Below are positions 44,569 to 52,121 of a DNA stretch of 64,000 bases, piece after piece; the first letter of the stretch is position 1, and every line of letters begins with the position of its first letter. The stretch is taken from contig OZ241995.1 in assembly GCA_965204465.1 (NCBI GenBank), positions 620,001 to 684,000 of the forward strand, in the 5' to 3' direction. The position numbers and the translations under genes were made by a program. The notes beneath the pieces are model-generated. The model ran no database searches, was not told the DNA's origin, and saw only the letters and a program-made list of their open reading frames with translations. The stretch comes from CBDBES01 sp965204465. GTDB lineage: Bacteria; Spirochaetota; Leptospiria; Turneriellales; CBDBES01.

Positions 44569-45008
44569 TAGTATGACTCGTTTAACAATCCAAGAAATTT
44601 TTCAGCTTTAGCAACATCAGTAGATTCCTTTGCTGAAATTGTTATGATTTCTCCTAGCTTTTTTTTTGCTAGCATAGAAGAAAAGAAGTTCATGTCAGAT
44701 AAAACTAAGTTTGAAATAAATTTTTTAAGTACTGTATAATCATCAAATGTTTGAAAACCTTTTTTAGAAGTTTCTTTTACATATAAACCTGTCGGGTTTG
44801 GATACAAGGAAATAAAGCCTTGAATCACCCCAGCTTGCTTTAAAAAATTTAGTTTCAGTATTTGTATTCCAAAAGTTCATATCAATGTTTCAAAATTTTC
44901 TTCTGTTTCCCCTTTTTGCTTTAGTGATTCTATAACATAATATTTATTGTTCTTTGATCTGTCTTTCTCTTTTTCGGCTAGAAATAATTTAAATCTTTCC
45001 TTTTCAAA
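44568..45008 (-). pseudogene. Remnant of a gene upstream of the methyltransferase (possible restriction endonuclease)
   Basis: One reading frame runs from 45008 to the stop at 44568, interrupted by a single TGA at 44877-44879. Before it: EKERFKLFLAEKEKDRSKNN and YYVIESLKQKGETEENFETLI. After it: GIQILKLNFLKQAGVIQGFI, SLYPNPTGLYVKETSKKGF and a helical end (SAKESTDVAKAEKFLGLL). An in-frame stop at the methylase-linked position and a missing 5' end suggest a decayed endonuclease. The piece after the stop could still be made from GTG at 44828 (86 residues). I find no PD-(D/E)xK motif in what remains, so the identity is inference from position. Its upstream end abuts an RCC1-like fragment. Confidence 0.5.
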
Positions 45009-45019
45009 TTAGATCATAG

Positions 45020-45154
45020 ACAGATGGTTTCCATACCTGTGCCATTCACAGCGGATTTGTTAAATGTTGGGGGAAGAATGATAAAGGTCAACTTGGTATA
45101 GGACATAGTAAATGTTTTTTCATTGATCTGTTTTTTGATCAATCTCACTCATAA
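45020..45154 (+). pseudogene. Fragment of an RCC1-repeat protein
   Basis: The frame reads DGFHTCAIHSGFVKCWGKND, then KGQLGIGHSK before running into a stop. H-x-C-A-I-x-S-G-x-V-K-C-W-G-x-N-x-x-G-Q-L-G-x-G is the bacterial RCC1/ATS1 propeller repeat. Only about one repeat survives, with a stop just upstream at 45017, so it is a gene fragment between the endonuclease remnant and the RelE-like fragment. Confidence 0.6.
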
Positions 45155-45226
45155 TTTTTAGATATAATTTATCATTATACCAGAAAAAAGACTATAAGAA
45201 GCATCTTAAATTATTCTTTTGGCCGT

Positions 45227-45430
45227 ATGGATGTATTGCGCAAGATTGATTGGAAAACAGATCACAATAAAAAAAGGCCTTCTTTTATAAAAAAAAACCA
45301 TATAAAATTGTGGAACAAACAAAAGGATCATCTGGCCGCTCATGAGCAACTTAAAGATTTCATTTATTTCATAGAATGGCCTGAATATTTATCAGCATCA
45401 AAGCCACCTAAAGAACCATTAGATGGATGA
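45227..45430 (+). CDS. Small hypothetical protein, possibly upstream partner of a toxin fragment
   Basis: A frame of 67 residues, basic in its first half and ending EWPEYLSASKPPKEPLDG. I do not recognise a family. No clear ribosome site precedes it. Its stop overlaps the next start (ATGA), as in small two-gene modules, and the next frame begins like a RelE toxin, so an antitoxin-like role is conceivable. It may equally be another remnant in this fragment-rich stretch. Confidence 0.3.
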   Translation: MDVLRKIDWKTDHNKKRPSFIKKNHIKLWNKQKDHLAAHEQLKDFIYFIEWPEYLSASKPPKEPLDG

Positions 45431-45566
45431 TAGATAAAGAGAAAAACATTATCCTGGATGGTGATAGATCAAATGATAAGATGAAAGTTGGTTATAAATT
45501 CTCCGACAATGCGGAAAAAGAATTTCAAAGACTTGAAAAGAAATTCCCGCATAGAAGTTCTCTTGT
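45427..45566 (+). pseudogene. Truncated RelE/ParE-like toxin N-terminus
   Basis: The frame from ATG at 45427 includes MKVGYKFSDNAEKEFQRLEKKF, similar to the beta strand plus helix that opens RelE/ParE toxins. At about 45567 the DNA switches abruptly to the repeat sequence of the neighbouring lipoprotein gene and the frame becomes meaningless. The toxin core and catalytic residues are lost. The family call rests on about 22 residues. Confidence 0.35.
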
Positions 45567-45568
45567 GA

Positions 45569-46876
45569 TATGGTCTAAGCGGTGTCGCAGGAGTAGGCAC
45601 CACCTGTGAGATAGAGAATCCCTATATTTGTGAAAATGGCACTCCCATAAGCGGAATTTCAACGACAGCCAATACAATAGCTTGTAATGTATGCGACCCT
45701 GGGTATGTTCTAACCGGCGCCGCAGGGGTGGTAGGCACCACCTGTGAGATAGAGAATCCCTATATTTGTGAAAACGGCACTCCGATAATCGGAATGACAA
45801 CAACAGCCGATACAATGGCCTGTATGGAATGCGACTCCGGATATGGTCTAAGCGGTGTCCCGGGAATAGGTGCCACCTGTGAGGTGGAAACCTTTTCCTA
45901 TATCTGTGAAAACGGCACTCCGATAATCGGAATGACAAGAACAGCCGATACAATGGCCTGTATGGAATGCGACTCCGGATATGGTCTAAGCGGTGCCCCG
46001 GGAATAGGTGCCACCTGTGAGGTGGAAACCTTTTCCTATATCTGTGAAAACGGCACTCCGATAATCGGAATGACAACAACAGCCGATACAATGGCCTGTA
46101 TGGAATGCGACTCCGGATATGGTCTAAGCGGTGCCCCGGGAATAGGTGCCACCTGTGAGGTGGAAACCTTTTCCTATATCTGTGAAAATGGCACTCCCAT
46201 AAGCGGAATTTCAACGACAGCCAATACAATAGCTTGTAATGTATGCGACCCTGAGTATGTTCTAACCGGCGCCGCAGGGGTGGTAGGCACCACCTGTGAG
46301 AACCTTCCTGGTGTATTTAGTGCTGTTGGTAAACTCAATGTTATTGATAGTGATAACGTTAGTGAAAGCTCCCCCCAAGGCCTGGCCGCCATAGGCGATA
46401 CTCTCTATATGGTGGGGGGTGGTGACAATGATACTCTCTACATTTTGGATACCACTACAGGGATAGCGATAAGGGTAGGAGGTGCTACCAATTTTGGCGT
46501 TGGGGAAAACAACCCCCGAGGCCTGGCCGCCATAGGCGATACTCTATATATGGTGGGGGGTGGTGACAATGATGCTCTCTACATTTTGGATACCAATACA
46601 GGGATAGCGACAAGGGTAGGAAGTGCTGACAGATTTGGCGTTGGTGAAAGTGGCCCCGGAGGCCTGGCAGCCATAGGCAGTACTCTCTATATGGTGGGGA
46701 ATGGAAATGATGCTCTCTACATTTTGGATACCAATACAGGGTTAGCGACACAGGTAGGAAGTGCTACCCGGTTTGGCGTTCTTGAAGCCTCCCCCCAAGG
46801 CCTGGCCGCCATAGGCAACACTCTCTATATGGTGGGGTTTACAAATGGTACTCTCTATAAGTCTGTAGTGCCGTAG
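45569..46876 (+). pseudogene. Beheaded copy A of the Cys-module/propeller lipoprotein
   Basis: The frame opens after a stop at 45566 with YGLSGVAGVGTTCE, the middle of a Cys module, so signal peptide and lipobox are missing. It has five complete four-Cys modules of the form YICENGTPI, MACMECDSGY and GATCE (the cut first one adds a partial), then NLPGVFSAVGKLNVIDS, three full propeller-type repeats (LAAIGDTLYMVGGGDN, LYILDTTTG) and the terminal partial repeat ending YKSVVP. ATG at 45788 or nearby would give a leaderless product. Compared with copies B and C it has more Cys modules (about six against two) and fewer propeller repeats (three against nine), so the copies differ by repeat number. 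Confidence 0.75.
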
Positions 46877-46905
46877 CGGATCAAAATAATTTATTTTCTT
46901 CTTAC

Positions 46906-46937
46906 GGAGGCTATTCAGATGCATCTTGAGTGCCTCC
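46906..46937 (+). terminator. Terminator-like hairpin after lipoprotein copy A
   Basis: GGAGGC and GCCTCC pair around a core with the palindrome AGATGCATCT, 30 bases after the copy A stop. There is no long T-run after it, so Rho-independent action is uncertain. The same hairpin follows copy B at 50430-50461. After copy C the sequence diverges and the hairpin is incomplete. Confidence 0.4.
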
Positions 46938-47073
46938 ATGCTTTTCACCCAAAGGGTACAAAATACGGATGTTTTTATTTCCACCCCATGGTTTTGATTC
47001 GGGCAGATAGTCAGACGACTTGCACCGAATGGTCTGGGGCGGGTTCTTCTTTCTTTTTCTTACAGAAGAAAAA

Positions 47074-48292
47074 TGTAGAAACCAATGACATATCTTACAC
47101 ATTAAGAAGCTATTTTAGTCATTCTATTCCGATGGAACCTTTGATATGGCGTCAAGTTATTTAATGAAGAGTGCGGGCGGATCTTATTATACCAATTCAC
47201 AAAGTTATCTACGATAGTCTGAATCTCAATAATACTCATTCCATTTTTAATTTTACCTTCAAGGGCTCTCTTCAAGGTTTGATTGAAACGCTCTACTTTA
47301 CCATTCAGCTCTGGCGTTCCTGGACGGATCAATTTATGCTCAATACCTGCTTCTCTTAAATATTCTTCAAAGCCACTGATCACAGACTTTTTTTTTCTCC
47401 TGGGATTCTCTTGGGAAACATATTTAGAAGTAAACTCGACTCCATTATCTGTTTGTATTTTTTGTGGCATCTCAAATTTTTCCACAAATTTTTTGATCCC
47501 ATTGGTAGCTTCATAGTTACTATGTTCATCAGCTATGTGTACCACCACAGTTCGTGAACAATCATCTATAACTGGATAGGCCTTCACAGAATGCCCGTTG
47601 TTATCTACTATCCCAAGGTTCACAGTATCCGTCTGAACCCTCTCTAATGGCTCCTGAAGGGCATAACGCTTTGTATGGCTGTTTTTTCGAGGTATTCTAT
47701 ATTGTTGGGAAATATTCTTGCGCCTGAAGATATATCCTAATGTGGAAGCATGTATCTCAATTCCATGATCCCTTTTTAATAATAGGGTTGTCAATTTAGC
47801 ACCTGCATTATAGTTATCCTTTCTGACTTGGATAGCCAGATCAATGACGCTCTGGTCTATAGACTTTGAATTACTTTTAGGTTTTCTAGATATGTCTAAA
47901 AGTGCCTCCATATTATACTTTGTCTTTCTCAATCTTCTGATCCAGAAATAATATGTTTGTCGGGCATGACCAAATTTGTCAGAGGTTAATTTAACATTGC
48001 CCGATTGTAAGGCTCTTATCAGGAATAATGCTCTCTTGCGTATTATATGATTTTTTATTCCTTTCAGATTTTCCTGTATAATTGAAATTTCTTGTTCATT
48101 ATTTTTCATATTTCAATCCTTGATAATTTATTTCTAAAATAGACTTAGGGATAAACTGCTTTATTCAGTCCAGAAAATTTCAGGTAGTCGTTCGGTTCGG
48201 TTCCCTCACCTTCCTCCTACCTGAAATCATGGCCCCTACCCTGGGGATCTAACAAGTAGTGTAAGATATGTCATTGGTTATTGTATCTTACA
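47074..48292 (-). mobile_element. IS481-family-like insertion sequence, copy 1
   Basis: About 1.22 kb with imperfect terminal inverted repeats. Left end TGTAGAAACCAATGACATAT (47074 on); right end, read inwards, starts TGTAAGATAC and shares the core ACCAATGACATATCTTACAC. The ends begin TGT, as in IS481. A 9-base direct repeat GAAGAAAAA borders both ends (47065-47073 and 48293-48301) and may be the target duplication. One transposase gene fills most of it. The 150 bases before the right end contain a 10-base inverted repeat (TTTCAGGTAG/CTACCTGAAA, 48178-48226). Confidence 0.8.
47102..48109 (-). CDS. IS481-type DDE transposase, copy 1
   Basis: A protein of 335 residues. Residues 1-130 are a helix-turn-helix region (LTSDKFGHARQTYYFWIRRL, then RDHGIEIHASTLGYIFRRK). 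The DDE/rve integrase core has the first Asp in RVQTDTVNLG, the second in KIQTDNGVEFTS and the Glu in PELNGKVERFNQT. A C-terminal WYNKIRPHSSLNNLTPYQRF follows, the usual end of IS3/IS481 integrases. It is a single frame with no programmed frameshift, matching IS481 rather than IS3. The stop lies one base inside the left terminal repeat. It looks intact and potentially active. Confidence 0.93.
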   Translation of the reverse strand: MKNNEQEISIIQENLKGIKNHIIRKRALFLIRALQSGNVKLTSDKFGHARQTYYFWIRRLRKTKYNMEALLDISRKPKSNSKSIDQSVIDLAIQVRKDNYNAGAKLTTLLLKRDHGIEIHASTLGYIFRRKNISQQYRIPRKNSHTKRYALQEPLERVQTDTVNLGIVDNNGHSVKAYPVIDDCSRTVVVHIADEHSNYEATNGIKKFVEKFEMPQKIQTDNGVEFTSKYVSQENPRRKKKSVISGFEEYLREAGIEHKLIRPGTPELNGKVERFNQTLKRALEGKIKNGMSIIEIQTIVDNFVNWYNKIRPHSSLNNLTPYQRFHRNRMTKIAS

Positions 48293-48305
48293 GAAGAAAA
48301 AAGAC

Positions 48306-48333
48306 TTGACTCTTTATTTTATATCCATAGAAT
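48306..48333 (+). promoter_or_regulatory. Candidate promoter for lipoprotein copy B
   Basis: TTGACT and TAGAAT separated by 16 bases, just outside the right end of the insertion sequence and pointing at the lipoprotein gene. The transcript would have a leader of about 260 bases before the ATG at 48598, with a run of eight C near 48521. An identical copy lies at 51830-51857. Confidence 0.4.
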
Positions 48334-48597
48334 GTTATTAAAACAATAATAAATGATCATGGGCTATCTAAGAATATTTATGGCAAATGGGGACACACAT
48401 ATTTATAGCTACTTGCTTATTTACTCCAGAGAGTTACTCTATCTCATGGCTAGCATTTTTGATCTGTTAACAAGCAGGCTAAAATTGTCTAGGGCAAGCC
48501 ATAGATCAGTAGACATCTTACCCCCCCCATGCAAAACACAACCTAGACGCTTGTGTATTTTACTAAATAGTTTTAAATTGAATCAAGGAGTAAAAAG

Positions 48598-50400
48598 ATG
48601 AAGATGAATGTAGTAATAGAAATGATGAGAAGTAAAGGGAATATTATAGCCCTCATGATAGTAACCATAGCGATGATCGTTTTGACTATCTCTTGTGGCG
48701 ATGACAATGATAACGGCAATGGTGGCATGTCAATGCCCTATATCTGTGAGAACGGCACTCCCATAAGCGAAATGACAGCGACAGCCAATACAATGGCCTG
48801 TATGGAATGCGACACTGGTTATGTTCTAAGCGGTGACGCAGGGGTAGGCACCACCTGTGAGATGGAAACCTTTTCCTATATCTGTGATAACGGCACTCCC
48901 ATAAGCGGAATGACAGCGACAGCCAATACAATGGCCTGTATGGGATGCGGCACAGGGTATGCTCTAAGCGGTGACGCAGGGGTAGGCACCACCTGTGAGA
49001 ACCTTCCTGGTGTATTTAGTGCTGTTGGTAAACTCAATGTTATTGATAGTAGTGACGTTAATGAAAACTTGCCCCAAGGCCTGGCCGCCATAGGCGATAC
49101 TCTATATATGGTGGGGAATGGAAATGATGCTCTCTACATTTTGGATGCTACAACAGGGTTAGCGACAAGGGTAGGAAATGCTGACAAATTTGGTGTTAGT
49201 GAAGACTTGCCCCAAGGCCTGGCCGCCATAGGCGATACTCTATATATGGTGGGGCTTGGAAATAGAGCTCTCTACATTTTGGATACCACTACAGGGATGG
49301 CGACACAGGTAGGAAGTGCTACCCTGTTTGGCGTTCGTGAAAACTCCCCCGGAGACTTGGCCGCCATAGGCGATACTCTATATATGGTGGGGCTTGGAAA
49401 TAGAGCTCTCTACATTTTGGATACCATTACAGGGATAGCGACAAGGTTAGGAAGTGCTAACCGGTTTGGCGTTAGTGAAGACTTACCCCAAGGCCTGGCC
49501 GCCATAGGCAGTACTCTCTATATGGTGGGGAATGGAAATAATGCTCTCTACACCGTGGATGTCAATACAGGGGTAGCGACAAGGGTAGGAAGTGCTACCC
49601 TGTTTGGCGTTAATGAAAGATTCTCTAGAGGCCTGGCCGCCATAGGCGACACTCTCTATATGGTAGGGGGAGGTGATAATAATACTCTCTACACTGTGGA
49701 TACCACTACAGGGGTAGCGACAAGGGTAGGAATTGCTAACCGGTTTGGCGTTAGTGAAGACTTACCCGCAGGCCTGGCCGCCATAAGCGATACTCTCTAT
49801 ATGGTGGGCAATAGAAACGATGCTCTCTACACCGTGGATACCAATACAGGGTTAGCGATAAGGGTAAGAAGTACTACCCGATTTGACTTTAGTGAAAACT
49901 TCCCCACAGGCCTGGCCGCCATAGGCGATACTCTATATATGGTGGGGAGTGGAAATGATGCTCTCTACACTGTGGATGCCACTACAGGGGTAGAGGCAAG
50001 GGTAGGAAGCGCTGACGATTTTGGCGTTAGTGAAATCTCCCCCCAAGGCCTGGCCGCCATAGGCAACACTCTCTATATGGTGGGGGGTATAAATGATGCT
50101 CTCTACACTGTGGATACCACTACAGGGGTAGCGACAAGGGTAGGAAGTGCTAACCGGTTTGGCGTTAGTGAAGACTTACCCGCAGGCCTGGCCGCCATAA
50201 GCGATACTCTCTATATGGTGGGGGGTGGAAATGATGCTCTCTACACTGTGGATACCACTACAGGGTTAGCGACACAGGTAGGAAGTGCTACCCGGTTTGG
50301 CGTTCGTGAAGCCTCCCCCCAAGGCCTGGCCGCCATAGGCAACACTCTCTATATGGCGGGGTCTACAAATGGTACTCTCTATAAGTCTGTAGTGCCGTAG
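48598..50400 (+). CDS. Cys-module and propeller-repeat lipoprotein, copy B
   Basis: A protein of 600 residues. The signal peptide ends in the lipobox LTISC (Cys33), followed by an acidic Asp/Asn/Gly linker. Two modules (about 47-131) each carry four Cys in the order C-ENGTPIS, MAC-ME-C and GTTC, resembling EGF-like folds. From about 132 come nine full repeats of 46-47 residues, LAAIGDTLYMVG-x-G-NDALY-x-[LV]-D-TTTG-x-ATRVG, x-FGVSE-x-PQG, and a tenth partial one ending YKSVVP. This periodicity suggests a beta-propeller. It is likely surface-exposed; ligand unknown. An AAGGAG ribosome site precedes the start. Confidence 0.85.
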   Translation: MKMNVVIEMMRSKGNIIALMIVTIAMIVLTISCGDDNDNGNGGMSMPYICENGTPISEMTATANTMACMECDTGYVLSGDAGVGTTCEMETFSYICDNGTPISGMTATANTMACMGCGTGYALSGDAGVGTTCENLPGVFSAVGKLNVIDSSDVNENLPQGLAAIGDTLYMVGNGNDALYILDATTGLATRVGNADKFGVSEDLPQGLAAIGDTLYMVGLGNRALYILDTTTGMATQVGSATLFGVRENSPGDLAAIGDTLYMVGLGNRALYILDTITGIATRLGSANRFGVSEDLPQGLAAIGSTLYMVGNGNNALYTVDVNTGVATRVGSATLFGVNERFSRGLAAIGDTLYMVGGGDNNTLYTVDTTTGVATRVGIANRFGVSEDLPAGLAAISDTLYMVGNRNDALYTVDTNTGLAIRVRSTTRFDFSENFPTGLAAIGDTLYMVGSGNDALYTVDATTGVEARVGSADDFGVSEISPQGLAAIGNTLYMVGGINDALYTVDTTTGVATRVGSANRFGVSEDLPAGLAAISDTLYMVGGGNDALYTVDTTTGLATQVGSATRFGVREASPQGLAAIGNTLYMAGSTNGTLYKSVVP

Positions 50401-50597
50401 CGGATCAAAATAATTTATTTTCTTCTTACGGAGGCTATTCAGATGCATCTTGAGTGCCTCCATGCTTTTCACCCAAAGGGTACAAAATACGGATGTTTTT
50501 ATTTCCACCCCATGGTTTTGATTCGGGCAGATAGTCAGACGACTTGCACCGAATGGTCTGGGGCGGGTTCTTCTTTCTTTTTCTTACAGAAGAAAAA

Positions 50598-51816
50598 TGT
50601 AGAAACCAATGACATATCTTACACATTAAGAAGCTATTTTAGTCATTCTATTCCGATGGAACCTTTGATATGGCGTCAAGTTATTTAATGAAGAGTGCGG
50701 GCGGATCTTATTATACCAATTCACAAAGTTATCTACGATAGTCTGAATCTCAATAATACTCATTCCATTTTTAATTTTACCTTCAAGGGCTCTCTTCAAG
50801 GTTTGATTGAAACGCTCTACTTTACCATTCAGCTCTGGCGTTCCTGGACGGATCAATTTATGCTCAATACCTGCTTCTCTTAAATATTCTTCAAAGCCAC
50901 TGATCACAGACTTTTTTTTTCTCCTGGGATTCTCTTGGGAAACATATTTAGAAGTAAACTCGACTCCATTATCTGTTTGTATTTTTTGTGGCATCTCAAA
51001 TTTTTCCACAAATTTTTTGATCCCATTGGTAGCTTCATAGTTACTATGTTCATCAGCTATGTGTACCACCACAGTTCGTGAACAATCATCTATAACTGGA
51101 TAGGCCTTCACAGAATGCCCGTTGTTATCTACTATCCCAAGGTTCACAGTATCCGTCTGAACCCTCTCTAATGGCTCCTGAAGGGCATAACGCTTTGTAT
51201 GGCTGTTTTTTCGAGGTATTCTATATTGTTGGGAAATATTCTTGCGCCTGAAGATATATCCTAATGTGGAAGCATGTATCTCAATTCCATGATCCCTTTT
51301 TAATAATAGGGTTGTCAATTTAGCACCTGCATTATAGTTATCCTTTCTGACTTGGATAGCCAGATCAATGACGCTCTGGTCTATAGACTTTGAATTACTT
51401 TTAGGTTTTCTAGATATGTCTAAAAGTGCCTCCATATTATACTTTGTCTTTCTCAATCTTCTGATCCAGAAATAATATGTTTGTCGGGCATGACCAAATT
51501 TGTCAGAGGTTAATTTAACATTGCCCGATTGTAAGGCTCTTATCAGGAATAATGCTCTCTTGCGTATTATATGATTTTTTATTCCTTTCAGATTTTCCTG
51601 TATAATTGAAATTTCTTGTTCATTATTTTTCATATTTCAATCCTTGATAATTTATTTCTAAAATAGACTTAGGGATAAACTGCTTTATTCAGTCCAGAAA
51701 ATTTCAGGTAGTCGTTCGGTTCGGTTCCCTCACCTTCCTCCTACCTGAAATCATGGCCCCTACCCTGGGGATCTAACAAGTAGTGTAAGATATGTCATTG
51801 GTTATTGTATCTTACA
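50598..51816 (-). mobile_element. IS481-family-like insertion sequence, copy 2
   Basis: Same element as at 47074-48292, offset by 3,524 bases, with the same terminal repeats and the same bordering GAAGAAAAA on both sides. Because the flanks are also identical, this copy arose by duplication of the whole unit and not by an independent insertion. Confidence 0.8.
50626..51633 (-). CDS. IS481-type DDE transposase, copy 2
   Basis: Identical in sequence to the transposase at 47102-48109 (335 residues, with Asp, Asp and Glu of the DDE triad in QTDTV, QTDNG and GKVERF). Two intact, identical copies only 3.5 kb apart provide long homology for further unequal exchange as well as potential transposition. 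Confidence 0.93.
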   Translation of the reverse strand: MKNNEQEISIIQENLKGIKNHIIRKRALFLIRALQSGNVKLTSDKFGHARQTYYFWIRRLRKTKYNMEALLDISRKPKSNSKSIDQSVIDLAIQVRKDNYNAGAKLTTLLLKRDHGIEIHASTLGYIFRRKNISQQYRIPRKNSHTKRYALQEPLERVQTDTVNLGIVDNNGHSVKAYPVIDDCSRTVVVHIADEHSNYEATNGIKKFVEKFEMPQKIQTDNGVEFTSKYVSQENPRRKKKSVISGFEEYLREAGIEHKLIRPGTPELNGKVERFNQTLKRALEGKIKNGMSIIEIQTIVDNFVNWYNKIRPHSSLNNLTPYQRFHRNRMTKIAS

Positions 51817-52121
51817 GAAGAAAAAAGACTTGACTCTTTATTTTATATCCATAGAATGTTATTAAAACAATAATAAATGATCATGGGCTATCTAAGAATA
51901 TTTATGGCAAATGGGGACACACATATTTATAGCTACTTGCTTATTTACTCCAGAGAGTTACTCTATCTCATGGCTAGCATTTTTGATCTGTTAACAAGCA
52001 GGCTAAAATTGTCTAGGGCAAGCCATAGATCAGTAGACATCTTACCCCCCCCATGCAAAACACAACCTAGACGCTTGTGTATTTTACTAAATAGTTTTAA
52101 ATTGAATCAAGGAGTAAAAAG

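Larger units (their letters stand above)
46877..50400. repeat. 3,524-bp direct tandem repeat, unit 1 (IS plus lipoprotein gene)
   Basis: This unit begins right after the stop of copy A and ends at the stop of copy B. The next 3,524 bases (50401-53924) repeat it almost exactly. Each unit holds a terminator-like hairpin, an IS481-type element on the minus strand and a 600-residue lipoprotein gene on the plus strand. The only difference I noticed is around 49463/52987 (CCGG versus CAGT), changing one Arg to Ser in the lipoprotein. Confidence 0.93.

Noticed and set aside
45525..46229. Long minus-strand open frame with regular HRYRKRFPPHRWH repeats
   Set aside because: It is the complement of the Cys-module repeats of lipoprotein copy A. 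Periodicity on the real strand keeps the reverse frame open; there is no leader and composition is implausible.
48353..48601. Open frame of 82 codons before lipoprotein copies B and C (second copy at 51877)
   Set aside because: It lacks a ribosome site and family features and lies in the probable leader of the lipoprotein mRNA; its conservation is explained by the tandem duplication.
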